A stretch of DNA of 44,127 nt from Io17-Chloro-G2 sp034428715 (GTDB taxonomy: Bacteria > Chloroflexota > Dehalococcoidia > Lucifugimonadales > UBA3495): positions 1 to 44,127 of the forward strand of contig DAOUHE010000026.1 in NCBI GenBank assembly GCA_034428715.1, in the 5' to 3' direction. The notes under the pieces are model-generated. The model saw only the letters and a list, made by a program, of their open reading frames with translations. It was not told where the DNA came from and did no database searches. The position numbers and the translations under genes are program-made. Shown here piece after piece: positions 24,443 through 33,063 of the stretch (position 1 is the stretch's first letter; each line of letters starts with the position of its first letter).

Positions 24443-24604
24443 GTCCGGAGGTCCTTAATTCTGGAGTTGTTAGCCGATGCGCCATTCGGCTCATTGCAAC
24501 GTCCATTTCTTCTTCAATCGGGTCCAATCGCCGTCTTATCCGTGGGCTGGCCATTCCGGGGGAATAGTACCGTCAGAGCGAAGGACTTGTCCATATACTA
24601 ATTC

Positions 24605-24745
24605 TTGCATTAATTGCTGGGCGTCGAGCGCCACCAGGCCAGAGTAGAAATCCCCCTTAATCCCCCTTTGCAAAGGGGGGTTGAAGGGATTTGGCCCCAC
24701 AGTTCTGCATATCGGCGAGTTAGCAGCCTATGCAAGTCTCAGTAA
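24605..24745. repeat. Dispersed ~140 bp intergenic repeat, copy B
   Basis: TTGCATTAATTGCTGG start, the motif CCACCAGGCCAGAGTAGAAA, a C/G-rich hairpin (AATCCCCCTTT, GC, AAAGGGGGGTT) at about 24659-24682, then CATATCGGCGAGTTAGCAGCC and a GTAAG end. It aligns with 21383-21524 in direct orientation. The remainder of 24443-25003 contains no gene that I can support. Confidence 0.8.
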
Positions 24746-25003
24746 GAGAAAAAGAATGTGATCGGGTGGCTGTATTTTGGTAGCGAGGTTAATTCGGCCT
24801 GAAGGTGATGTCCGAGGTTCCAGTCAGGGAGTGGACACCCGATGAGGGTGGGGCAATCGACCGGCTCAGAGGGCAGTTGACGCGCCCAGGATGCCGATTT
24901 ATAGTTCCAGGCACCCCACGGGATCACATGGCGAGGAATCTAAATCTAGGGAATCCCGGCTAAAATCAGTTCTGGAACCAGCAGGATCATACGAGGATCA
25001 GAT

Positions 25004-25759
25004 ATGGGACGATTAGACGGAAAAGTTGCCATTGTCAGCGGCGCCGCCCGGGGCCAGGGTGCCACAGAAGCCAGGATGTTCGCACGGGAAGGGGCCAAGG
25101 TTGTCCTTGGCGATGTCTTGGATGAAGAGGGCAAGCAGGTGGAGGCTCAAATAAATGAGTCGGGAGGAGACGCCACCTACGTCCATCTTGACGTCACCCG
25201 GGAGGACGACTGGCGCTCCGCGGTGGAAACCGCCGTCGGCCGCTACGGGAAGCTTGATATCTTGGTGAACAATGCCGGTATTCTGATCCGTAAGGGCCTG
25301 GAAGAAACAACGGTTGAGGACTGGGACCGGATAATGGGCGTGAACGCCAAGGGAGTATTCTTGGGCACCAAACAAGCCATTCCCGCCATGCGCCGTGCCG
25401 GAGGGGGCTCCATCATCAACATTTCCTCCACGGCGGGTCTGGTGGGCAGCCCGGATGGCTCCCCTAGCTATACCGCCACCAAGGGGGCGGTCAGGTTGTT
25501 GACCAAATCCACGGCCATTCAATATGCCAAAGAAGGGATCAGGTGCAACTCGGTTCACCCCGGTCCCATCGACACGGAAATGATCCAAGATACCCTGACC
25601 GATCCGGCGCGATTGGCGCAACGCATGCAACGGTTGCCATTGGGAAGAGTGGGAACAACCGAGGATATTGCCTACGGCGTTCTTTACCTGGCATCGGATG
25701 AGTCTTCCTTCGTCACGGGTTCAGAGTTGGTGATAGACGGAGGAACCACCGCCCAATAG
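25004..25759 (+). CDS. Short-chain dehydrogenase/reductase
   Basis: 251 residues, classical SDR of the hydroxysteroid/cyclopentanol dehydrogenase type; oxidises an alcohol or reduces a ketone with NAD(P). The cofactor motif SGAARGQG is at 12-19, NNAG at 89-92 and the catalytic triad Ser142, Tyr156, Lys160 (SYTATKGAVRLL). An acidic residue (GDVLDEEG) after the second strand suggests NAD rather than NADP. The C-terminus SSFVTGSELVIDGGTTAQ is standard. GAGGA lies upstream of the ATG. The substrate is unknown. It stands alone; the next gene on this strand codes a very small protein. Confidence 0.92.
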   Translation: MGRLDGKVAIVSGAARGQGATEARMFAREGAKVVLGDVLDEEGKQVEAQINESGGDATYVHLDVTREDDWRSAVETAVGRYGKLDILVNNAGILIRKGLEETTVEDWDRIMGVNAKGVFLGTKQAIPAMRRAGGGSIINISSTAGLVGSPDGSPSYTATKGAVRLLTKSTAIQYAKEGIRCNSVHPGPIDTEMIQDTLTDPARLAQRMQRLPLGRVGTTEDIAYGVLYLASDESSFVTGSELVIDGGTTAQ

Positions 25760-25820
25760 CGGGGCTCAACAACTATCAATTGCCCAGAGCCATCCCAGGG
25801 TCCCAAGGTGTTAGGCCCTA

Positions 25821-25991
25821 ATGATCGTCGACCTTAGGAGCACCATCAACAGCGGCGGCTTGGCCGGGATCGTGGTGATATTCATTCAGGCCCTGGAACA
25901 GCGCACGGCGCAGGTTGCCGGCCAAGAGCAACTGGTTAGTGAGCAGCAGACGCAAATGAAGTGGATGGAAGAACGGCTGGAGGCGAGGTAG
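25821..25991 (+). CDS. Small protein with one membrane segment and a coiled-coil tail
   Basis: 56 residues. It starts MIVDLRSTINSGGLAGIVVI, giving a short hydrophobic stretch (about 13-24), and continues into a charged, Gln/Glu-rich helix ending EQQTQMKWMEERLEAR. The layout is like small phage-derived XhlA/holin-accessory proteins, but I cannot name a family. The ribosome binding site is weak. The composition is protein-like rather than random, which is the main support. Confidence 0.4.
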   Translation: MIVDLRSTINSGGLAGIVVIFIQALEQRTAQVAGQEQLVSEQQTQMKWMEERLEAR

Positions 25992-26085
25992 TTAGTCGTT
26001 AAATCGACAGTATCACATAGGATCCTGCGTTCAGGAAACTGAGTTTGATTTGGGAAATCCAAGTTGATGCGGCAAGGGGGAAGGA

Positions 26086-26448
26086 ATGGCCGAATTATTA
26101 TTTGATAAGCAAGACCAAGTTGACCAAATCCTGCCTTGGTTCCTGGATGGAGAAGAGCTATTTTGTGTCTTCGACTGTAAGGGTGCCGGCACAGGATTCA
26201 TAGCCGTTACCGACAAACGGCTGATGTTTTATGACAAGGCGTTTCTCAGGAAGAAAAAAGCCTTGACTAGCATCCCATTTGCGAGGGTAACGTCTGTCTC
26301 CAGTGTTGATGAAGGCCGTGGGTTATTTGGCGTAACAAGTGAGTTGGTAGTGAAGTCTGGCTCAGAGGAACACGAGTTCGAATTCAGGGGCGGCGAAAAG
26401 GCACAACAGGCATACCAATTCATTATGAAACAATTACTCGCTAAGTAG
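26086..26448 (+). CDS. Small PH-like domain protein
   Basis: 120 residues. The sequence forms one bacterial PH-like (YokE type) beta-barrel: FCVFDCKGAGTGFIAVTDKR, LMFYDKAF, ALTSIPFARVTSVSSVDEG, TSELVVKSGSEEHEFEFRGG, then a C-terminal helix KAQQAYQFIMKQLLAK. The GFIAVTDKRLMFYDK segment, where a new strand follows T-D-x-R, is the usual signature. Such proteins are cytoplasmic with unknown ligands. GGAAGGA precedes the ATG. No operon partner is obvious: 294 bases separate it from oadG. Confidence 0.75.
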   Translation: MAELLFDKQDQVDQILPWFLDGEELFCVFDCKGAGTGFIAVTDKRLMFYDKAFLRKKKALTSIPFARVTSVSSVDEGRGLFGVTSELVVKSGSEEHEFEFRGGEKAQQAYQFIMKQLLAK

Positions 26449-26685
26449 GGGTAGGGCTGCTGGGAGTGAAAGAAGACCTCTAAATGTTCTCTCATTTTTG
26501 CCCCCTATTTCCAGGCTATTGTAGATATTTCACATATCGTTTCTAAGGCTATACGCCGCTCCGGCCTGGCCAACTTCGGGCGGGCCTATGGGGCGTTGAT
26601 AATTTATTGTTGAAGGACGCTTGTTTTCTTAAGGAAAACGTTAACCAAATAACTACATGGAACTCCAGACTAACGGCGAGTTCGT

Positions 26686-26712
26686 TTGTTTTTGGAGGCG
26701 CTTTGTTACAAT
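26686..26712 (+). promoter_or_regulatory. Possible promoter before oadG
   Basis: TTGTTT at 26686-26691 and TACAAT at 26707-26712, spaced by 15 bases, which is shorter than ideal. A transcript from about 26719 would give a 25-base leader to the ATG at 26744. Confidence 0.35.
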
Positions 26713-26743
26713 CGTTCGGTGTGTACGGAAATGTGGTGTGGTC

Positions 26744-27076
26744 ATGCTGGAGTTTGATTCCCAAAAGGCCATCTTGATCACCTACAGTGGTTTGGGCGCC
26801 GCGTTTGCTGTGCTCGCGTTCCTCATCGTCTTTACGTTATTTTTCAGGCAGGTGGAACATCTGCGCAATAAATCCGGTGCTGCCGGTGAGGCGGGTGGGA
26901 TTGACCCGGTCATCGACGGTAATCAAGCAGCCCGGATGATTACAACTGATGGACCCATCGACGATGGACCCGACGGTGCCAACGGAACCAGCCGGGCCGC
27001 GATAGTGGACGACTGGAAGAGCTACGGGCGGTTGGTGGCTTTTATGTCTCGCACGAGCCGGAGACGGGGTAATTAG
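26744..27076 (+). CDS. oadG: OadG-like gamma subunit of a sodium-pumping decarboxylase
   Basis: 110 residues. One membrane helix near the N-terminus (about 12-34, ITYSGLGAAFAVLAFLIVFT) is followed by a polar, acidic and Gly-rich tail, the build of OadG/GcdC-type subunits that hold the decarboxylase complex at the membrane. The assignment rests on this architecture and on the beta subunit gene 39 bases downstream. The ATG at 26744 was chosen because it begins the helix directly; an in-frame ATG at 26657 would add an unlikely Cys/Arg-rich leader lying across a promoter-like sequence. Confidence 0.7.
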   Translation: MLEFDSQKAILITYSGLGAAFAVLAFLIVFTLFFRQVEHLRNKSGAAGEAGGIDPVIDGNQAARMITTDGPIDDGPDGANGTSRAAIVDDWKSYGRLVAFMSRTSRRRGN

Positions 27077-27115
27077 CGGTCTCCGATTACCACACTGGTA
27101 ATCCTGCCGGGCGCT

Positions 27116-28264
27116 GTGGAGTTTTTAGAGGAATCGGGATTTGCTAACCTCACCTGGGGCAACGTTTTACTGATCCTGCTTGGTATAGGATTTGTCTCTG
27201 TTGCCATAATCAAAAGAAGCGAGCCCTATGTCCTCCTTCCGATAGGTTTGGGCATAATTTTGGGTAATTTACCGGGAGCGGGCCTAGTAGACTTTGATCC
27301 CTCGGGCAAAGTGCAGGCTTCCGGAATTTTCGGCATCATTTTCCACTTCACCCTCTCTTTCTGGAACATATTGCCACCCCTCATCTTCTTGGGGTTGGGG
27401 GCCATGCCCAACTTCGGCCCCATTTTTGCCAATCCCAAGACGATGCTACTGGGCGCCGCCGCGCAATTGGGGATCTTCGCCGCCTTTTGGCTGGCCTTGG
27501 CGATTGGGTTCTTTACCGCTCCGGACTTGTTTTCCCTCAAGGAGGCGGGCGCCATCGGAATCATTGGCAGCGCCGACGGCCCCACCACCATTTTCGCCTC
27601 AGCCAAGCTCGCGCCGGACCTGCTTGGCGTAACGGCGGTGGTGGCCTACTCCTACATGGCGAGCGTGGTGTTTGTCCAACCGCCGTTGATGCGCCTGCTC
27701 ACCACCCAGAAAGGGCGTCAAATCCAAATGATGACTCTCCGGGAGGTCTCCAAGTTGGAGAAGCTGGTTTTCCCGGCGGGCTCTATGATCATCATCATCC
27801 TATATGTTCCCGCGTCAGCGTCCCTAATCGCCATGTTTATGATTGGCAACCTCTTTGGGGAAAGTGGCGTTGTGCCGCGGCTAAGCAACGTTGCTTCAAA
27901 CGAGATCTTGAATATTGCGACCATATTCCTGATGATCACCATCGGCACTCAATGGACGGCCGAGCGGGTGTTTGACTTCGAAACCTTGGCCATTTTAGCT
28001 CTGGGCTTGGTGGCTTTTCCCCTGGGCACGGCCGGAGGAATTTTGTTCGTCAAATTCATGAACTCGTTCGTCAAGGAAAAGATCAACCCGCTCATCGGAT
28101 CGGCCGGCGTGTCGGCGGTGCCAATGGCCGCCCGGATATCCCATCAGTTGGGGCAAGAGGCCAATCCGGATAACTTCCTGCTCCCCCACGCTATGGGTCC
28201 CAACGTGGCGGGTGTCATAGGTTCCGCCGTTGTTGCCAGGGTGTTTATCTCTGTACCGGCTTAG
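27116..28264 (+). CDS. oadB: Beta subunit of a sodium-translocating decarboxylase
   Basis: 382 residues, polytopic membrane protein of the OadB/GcdB/MmdB family, which decarboxylates carboxybiotin and exports Na+. Conserved regions are GAIGIIGSADGPTTIFAS (the Asp that binds sodium or a proton), NEILNIATIFLMITIGTQWT, KEKINPLIGSAGVSAVPMAA and NFLLPHAMGPNVAGVIGSAV. The start is a GTG without a clear binding site, probably translated by coupling with oadG. No carboxyltransferase/biotin alpha subunit is present in the window, so the substrate (oxaloacetate, methylmalonyl-CoA or glutaconyl-CoA) is undetermined. The end converges on the TPP enzyme; two copies of TTAGGTGTATT lie between them (28288-28310). 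Confidence 0.92.
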   Translation: MEFLEESGFANLTWGNVLLILLGIGFVSVAIIKRSEPYVLLPIGLGIILGNLPGAGLVDFDPSGKVQASGIFGIIFHFTLSFWNILPPLIFLGLGAMPNFGPIFANPKTMLLGAAAQLGIFAAFWLALAIGFFTAPDLFSLKEAGAIGIIGSADGPTTIFASAKLAPDLLGVTAVVAYSYMASVVFVQPPLMRLLTTQKGRQIQMMTLREVSKLEKLVFPAGSMIIIILYVPASASLIAMFMIGNLFGESGVVPRLSNVASNEILNIATIFLMITIGTQWTAERVFDFETLAILALGLVAFPLGTAGGILFVKFMNSFVKEKINPLIGSAGVSAVPMAARISHQLGQEANPDNFLLPHAMGPNVAGVIGSAVVARVFISVPA

Positions 28265-28314
28265 CGCTGATAGGCTACGTTGATTTTTTAGGTGTATTTT
28301 TAGGTGTATTATGA

Positions 28315-29991
28315 TTACGGAGCCCAAGGAATCGGAGCTTCACTATCCGAGGGGTCTGTGACGACGTCTACCACGGCCGGCCGGCCGGATGCTAACGCCT
28401 TTTCCAATGCGTCCTTGATTTCGCCTGGTTGGTCCACCCGGACGCCGTAGGCCCCCATGGCCTCGGCCACCTTGGCCATGTCTACATCGTTGAACTCCCA
28501 CAGGTCGGCCGAGTTCGCCCCAGGCACGGTTTGGTAGGCACGGTCGTCACCTCGCTTGTCTTGGAGCAGTCCGTGGTTGTTATTAACCACAATAACCACC
28601 GGAATGTTGTAACGCACCGCAGTTTCCAGTTCGGCGACGTGGTACATGAACCCGCCGTCGCCGGTGAAGCACACGACGGGCCTGTCTGGTAAGGCGCACT
28701 GCACACCAATGGCGCCCGAGAGTCCCCAACCAAGGGATCCCGCACAACGGATGTAGTCCTGACCGGCGTGGTTCAGGTCGACCATGGATCCGGTCCAGAT
28801 ACCCGCGTGACCGGTGTCAGCAACCAACACGGCATTTTCCGGGAGGAACTGGGTCAGCTCGTTACAGAGCCTTTCCGGAATGATCGGCACTGACTCTGAG
28901 TTAGCTCTGGGGGCAACCTCGTCCCTCCATTGACGTACCAATTCTTGGGCGCGTGAGACCCAGTCGCTCCGGCTCCCCATGGGCTCCAGAGCCTCAATTA
29001 GCTTTCGTACGGTAGCTTTGGCGTCGCCATGTAACGATACCTCGTTTGGATAGCTGCGCCCTAGTTCCGAAGGATCTATGTCGATCTGGATCACCGGTGT
29101 GCCCTCGGCTGGTACCCTCCACTCGTTGGACACCTGGCTACCTGTGTGACTCCCAATGTAGATAACAAGGTCGGACTCGGCGACAACGCGGTTAGCGCAC
29201 CACCGAGAATATGATCCGACGACTCCCACGGATAGCGGATGGTTGTCGGTAATGGTGCCCTTGGCATTCAGCGACGTGGCGACTGGGATCGACAACAACT
29301 CTGCCAACTCCACTACTTCTTGTTGGGCCTGAGACGAAGTGACGCCTCCACCCGCGACGATCACGGGCCGCTGGGCTCTCGACAGCACCTGGGCGGCCTG
29401 CAGAACCGTGTCTGGCGACGCCTCCGGGCGGAACGCCGGACGCTTTGTGAAGGGTTCCTCTAAAATGAATTCAAGGTCAGCTTCACCTTGCATGATGACG
29501 TTTCCCGCCATACCTTGCAGGTCTAGATGAACCGGCTTAGAGGCACCGGAGGTCGCTTCCCTGAACGCCTGGCGGAGGAGGTGAGGAAATTGTTCCACCT
29601 GGTCTACCGATACACTGAATTTGGTCACGGAGGCGAAAGGTTTGGAATGTTCGATTTCCTGATAGGCGTTCCTATGCTGTTCCATGGGCGTCTTGCGGCC
29701 CGTCATCGCGATCACCGGCGACAGGGCCAAGAAAGGGTCCTGTAGTCCGGCTGCCAGGTTGGCCGCGCCAACCGATTGAGCGAAACAGATCCCCGGCCGG
29801 TTGGTAGCCCTAGCGTAACCGTCGGCCATGTATGCCGCGGCCTTTTCTCCGTGGGTCACGATGCTTTTTACGCCCAATACGCTTAACTCAGCCAGTCCTT
29901 CACGGACCACCGCGGGGGCGACAAAGACGTGGGTTACCCCGTATGCTTTAAGGGCTTGGGCCATGAACTTCGCGCCTGTTGTTTGCGCCAT
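28315..29991 (-). CDS. Thiamine-diphosphate enzyme, acetolactate synthase-like
   Basis: 558 residues with the three domains of the acetolactate synthase/benzoylformate decarboxylase superfamily. The catalytic Glu49 is in THGEKAAAYMADGYAR. The central domain includes RPVIVAGGGVTSSQAQ. The C-terminal ThDP motif runs from GDGG at 444 to NNN at 470. Such enzymes decarboxylate 2-oxo acids, ligate two oxo-acids, or act on oxalyl-CoA; the sequence does not decide between them, and no regulatory subunit (ilvN) gene lies nearby, so a catabolic enzyme is more likely than valine synthesis. GGAGG precedes the ATG. It faces oadB tail to tail, so any link to the decarboxylase pump is only positional. Confidence 0.88.
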   Translation of the reverse strand: MAQTTGAKFMAQALKAYGVTHVFVAPAVVREGLAELSVLGVKSIVTHGEKAAAYMADGYARATNRPGICFAQSVGAANLAAGLQDPFLALSPVIAMTGRKTPMEQHRNAYQEIEHSKPFASVTKFSVSVDQVEQFPHLLRQAFREATSGASKPVHLDLQGMAGNVIMQGEADLEFILEEPFTKRPAFRPEASPDTVLQAAQVLSRAQRPVIVAGGGVTSSQAQQEVVELAELLSIPVATSLNAKGTITDNHPLSVGVVGSYSRWCANRVVAESDLVIYIGSHTGSQVSNEWRVPAEGTPVIQIDIDPSELGRSYPNEVSLHGDAKATVRKLIEALEPMGSRSDWVSRAQELVRQWRDEVAPRANSESVPIIPERLCNELTQFLPENAVLVADTGHAGIWTGSMVDLNHAGQDYIRCAGSLGWGLSGAIGVQCALPDRPVVCFTGDGGFMYHVAELETAVRYNIPVVIVVNNNHGLLQDKRGDDRAYQTVPGANSADLWEFNDVDMAKVAEAMGAYGVRVDQPGEIKDALEKALASGRPAVVDVVTDPSDSEAPIPWAP

Positions 29992-30212
29992 CCGTATACC
30001 TCCAGGTGAGTGGGTCCAATATAACTCTAGATTCGTCCCGTGTTTAAAAGGTGTTGACCAAATGTTACATCTTTCTCAAATGTTGCCACCGAGGAGTCCG
30101 GCACCGAGTGCGATCGGCGTGGAAACCATCTTTGAGGGAAATACGTCACTGACATTAGTGGGTCGTAACTATGGCCATCTTGGGCTTTATCAGCCCCCCG
30201 CCAAATCGTCTG

Positions 30213-30821
30213 TTAACTTCCTTGCTCTTTCTGGATTAGTTGTGGGATTAGATCCTTGACTTGACTACTGAGCATTTGGATATCTCCGTCGTTCAGGATT
30301 ATATGGCCGGAAAGTTTGCGTTTGTCTTCTTCTGCCATCTGGGCCATTATCCGTCTACGGATATCCTCTTGGTCACTGCCGTCACGTTCTTGTACCCGCG
30401 CAATACGTACCTCTTCACTGGCGATTACCAGGATAACCCCCTTCATCTCGATGTGCCGTCTCGTCTCGAACAAAAGAGCAGATTCATAGACGATGACCTG
30501 ATTCCCGGATTGCTCCAACTGAACGAAGAGTTCTCGGCTGTGGTCACGCACCAGTGGATGTAGGATGCTCTCGAGTTGTTTGCGTTTCGCAAGATCATTG
30601 AAGATCATCCTACTTAATTCTCCCCGGTCCAGGACACCCGTACTATCGATCATATCTGTTCCGAATGATGCAACCATGGCAGACAATCCCTCACTCCCCT
30701 TGGAAACTACTTAGCGCCCTACATCATCAGCCAAGACCACCGGAATTCCGGCCTCTTGAAACATACCTGCAACGGTCAATTTTCCGCTACCGATGCCACC
30801 GGTTAGGCCATATACGCTCAT
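30213..30821 (-). pseudogene. coaE: Dephospho-CoA kinase interrupted by one TAA codon
   Basis: CoaE phosphorylates dephospho-CoA in the last step of CoA synthesis. Translation from the ATG at 30821 gives MSVYGLTGGIGSGKLTVAGM, the CoaE P-loop, then ADDVGR and a TAA at 30711-30713 exactly where homologues have Glu (REVV). The same frame continues without further stops: VVSKGSEGLSAMVASFG, LHPLVRDHSRELF and the ESALLFE segment, to a stop at 30213, for a total of 202 codons, the normal length. A single G-to-T change could create the stop. The P-loop Ser is also changed (GSGKLT rather than GSGKST). Either a recently lost second copy, or a sequencing error. A shorter product from an internal ATG at 30686 would lack the P-loop. 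Confidence 0.85.
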
Positions 30822-30860
30822 CTAGACCGTGTCCTCATAAGGCTCCGCAATCACGCAGAC

Positions 30861-30888
30861 TTGGATTCATCTGACTCAGTGAATCCAA
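30861..30888. repeat. Perfect 9-bp inverted repeat upstream of coaE
   Basis: TTGGATTCA and TGAATCCAA separated by ten bases, with an inner CTGA/TCAG pair. No T-run follows on either strand, so an operator or RNA hairpin in the coaE leader is more likely than a terminator. Confidence 0.4.
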
Positions 30889-31031
30889 CATGGGATTCGC
30901 TGCTGCCCGGACTATTTACCTGTTGATACCTGGAGGCGGTCCCATAGGGAGTGGTCCTTACCGGTTGCAGCAAGATTGGTTCTGGCGCCTTTACGTACAC
31001 AATTGACTGCGATCAAATCGAACCGTTGCGA

Positions 31032-31985
31032 TTAACCAAGTTCGCGGCCCAGCCAACGGATCACGTTCTTGATAAACCGGGAGTTATCCCCATGGCCGAT
31101 TAAACCTGGACCGGGGACAACAGTGTCCTCGTTTCCGATGAATCCGGAATCAGCCACCGTGACCACTCGGCCCTTGCCTACCAAACTGGCGTCCGTCTCC
31201 GCGTCCAGAGCGTGGGCGAAGAGGCGATTGGAGGGAGACCGCCCGTTTCGCAGGTCTCTCATCTTCGGAGGAAGGGCAACAAGGGCGTGACCACGGCCGC
31301 CGGCAACGATACTGCTGCAATTGTTGGTCACGATGGTCTGGACCGCCTTTTCTTTTTGGCTCCCGGCAAGGATGGGGTGTCCGGCCAGGAGAGAGCTGCC
31401 CGAAAAACTCCAGAGCTTACCTATGATCGGGTTTTGGAACCAGGTGCACTCCAAGTCGACGCCGTACTGACGGGCCAAGATGGCGTCGTACTGCGTCATG
31501 TCGTGGGGATTGGACCCCGGCAGGTCTCCGTGGTTGGACATCAATAACAAGCCGCCGCCATCACATACGAAGCACCGGACCGCCGTCCGCTCAGCCTGGG
31601 AAAAGGCATTCTCTCTCGGGTAACGGGTCGTTACCACCAGCACATCACAATCGTTCAACTCCTTGCCAGTGAGCGGTAAGCCGGTGGAGAAGTCAGCGGA
31701 ACAAGATGCGATCTGCGCCAAGGTCGAGATAAACACACCAAGACGTTTTCCATCTTCCTGATGGACCTGGGCCTGGAGGCCCTGGCTGTCGATAAGCACT
31801 CTCATCGTTGGGACTGGCCTCGCAAAGGGGTGTCCTCCAAGATGAATTCGGCGTTGACCCAGCGTAGAACCGGTTAATCCGACACTGCCCTGATCAGCTA
31901 AGAATTCGTTGCCGAAGCGGGAAGGCTGCTCTCCTAGCATCTGTATTTGAGGCGCGTTGTTATATGCATTCACGAGGCGGTGCAC
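31032..31985 (-). CDS. Hypothetical protein with a glutamine-amidotransferase-like/DUF4350-type fold
   Basis: 317 residues. No catalytic family can be named. The core alternates strands and helices as in class I glutamine amidotransferase-like folds: MRVLIDSQGLQ at 61, NDCDVLVVTTRYPRENAFSQ, CFVCDGGGLLLMSNHGDLPG, then RVVTVADSGFIGNEDTVVPG and a final helix IKNVIRWLGRELG. This pattern, with the DGGGLL turn and the closing line about a row of residues resembling "status of item", is seen in DUF4350/ThuA-like proteins that bind sugars or act as accessory factors. The start is uncertain: the ATG at 31805 would give 257 residues and begins exactly at the first strand; the longer form has only a weak binding site. 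Confidence 0.6.
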   Translation of the reverse strand: MHRLVNAYNNAPQIQMLGEQPSRFGNEFLADQGSVGLTGSTLGQRRIHLGGHPFARPVPTMRVLIDSQGLQAQVHQEDGKRLGVFISTLAQIASCSADFSTGLPLTGKELNDCDVLVVTTRYPRENAFSQAERTAVRCFVCDGGGLLLMSNHGDLPGSNPHDMTQYDAILARQYGVDLECTWFQNPIIGKLWSFSGSSLLAGHPILAGSQKEKAVQTIVTNNCSSIVAGGRGHALVALPPKMRDLRNGRSPSNRLFAHALDAETDASLVGKGRVVTVADSGFIGNEDTVVPGPGLIGHGDNSRFIKNVIRWLGRELG

Positions 31986-32141
31986 GGGCTTTGCAGTTTT
32001 TACACCTTCAATTGTCCCTTTCTCACAGATGCCCTTCTCGGAACTTGGGGGCCTCCAAGGAAAATATACGGTCCATTAGTTCACTCGCCCAGTACTTTCC
32101 TACGTCAATACATTCACCGGCTTTGGATTTGCCTCAGCCGC

Positions 32142-32969
32142 TCAGGGATTGATCAAGCTGTTCCCCATCTTGACGAGGAACCCTTCATGGCGATGTAAGA
32201 AGTCGTCCAGCAACGAGGCAAACGCTTCGGGCCGGTCCGCGTCAACTTCGTGCGCGGCGTCGTACACGAGGATGAAGCTACAGTTGGGAAGCATCTCGCA
32301 ATATTTGCGGCCTAACTCGGGTGGCGTCATCCGGTCCAGGGTGCCAAACAGCACTAGCACCGGAATTTCCAGCCCCGGCATGAGGTCTTCCAACTCGGCA
32401 TCACACGCCGGTCCCATGACGCGTCGAACCAGTGCCCGTTGCTTCGTCACAATCGGTGAGTCCGAGGGTGGCAAGGGTTCTTGACGCTCGGGTTTAGCAT
32501 ATAACCTGGCCATCAATTCATCGGTGGACAACGCCTGGGGCGGGACATCACCTTCCCGTCGTATCGCGGCTGGGGCCACTAGCACCAACGCTTGGACCCG
32601 CTCTGGAAACTGGGCGGCCAGCCACAGCGCCAATTTGCCGCCGAATGAATTTCCCATCAAGTTGAAGCACTCAATACCGAGGTTGGCGGCCGCCTGCGCC
32701 ATTGTGCGGGCGAGTTCTTGCATAGACTGGGAACGCTCGTTGACCGGAGACTCCCCGAAACCGGGTACCTCGAAGAGTATGACCCGATATCTCTCGGCCA
32801 GCCGTTCGTGGGAGCCATAGATTTTCATGCCACCGGCCCCATGAAAACATACTAGCGGCTCACCCTGTCCCGCCTCCTTGAATCTAATGCGAAAGCCGTC
32901 CGCCTCAACATACTTCTCTTCAAACTTGCTGTTTGGAACGATACCCTCCAAGGGCTGATCCTTCTGCAT
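32142..32969 (-). CDS. Alpha/beta hydrolase
   Basis: 275 residues from the ATG at 32969. The oxyanion-hole segment CFHGAGG is near residue 42, the nucleophile Ser108 in LMGNSFGGKLALWLA, the acidic residue in LFGTLDRMTPPELG and the His in AAHEVDADRPEAF, so the triad is complete. Similar enzymes hydrolyse esters, C-C bonds of ring-cleavage products or epoxides; the substrate is unknown. A GGGGAGG stands about 14 bases before the ATG, rather far. A longer reading to 33161 would overlap the upstream LLM gene. The LLM gene lies 94 bases upstream in the same direction, so oxygenation followed by hydrolysis is possible. Confidence 0.9.
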   Translation of the reverse strand: MQKDQPLEGIVPNSKFEEKYVEADGFRIRFKEAGQGEPLVCFHGAGGMKIYGSHERLAERYRVILFEVPGFGESPVNERSQSMQELARTMAQAAANLGIECFNLMGNSFGGKLALWLAAQFPERVQALVLVAPAAIRREGDVPPQALSTDELMARLYAKPERQEPLPPSDSPIVTKQRALVRRVMGPACDAELEDLMPGLEIPVLVLFGTLDRMTPPELGRKYCEMLPNCSFILVYDAAHEVDADRPEAFASLLDDFLHRHEGFLVKMGNSLINP

Positions 32970-33063
32970 TGGTTCTTGTTTCCTCCCCCAAGGTACTTGG
33001 CCCGTTATCTTGAAGTTTTGGGAACGCCGCCAATCCGGCCCAACCCGGCATCTAAGCGAAGCC

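Noticed and set aside
30711..30713. Recoding of the coaE stop codon, as for the AhpD-like gene
   Set aside because: The codon is TAA, not UGA, sits at a Glu position without redox role, and has no hairpin after it; nonsense mutation is the simpler reading.
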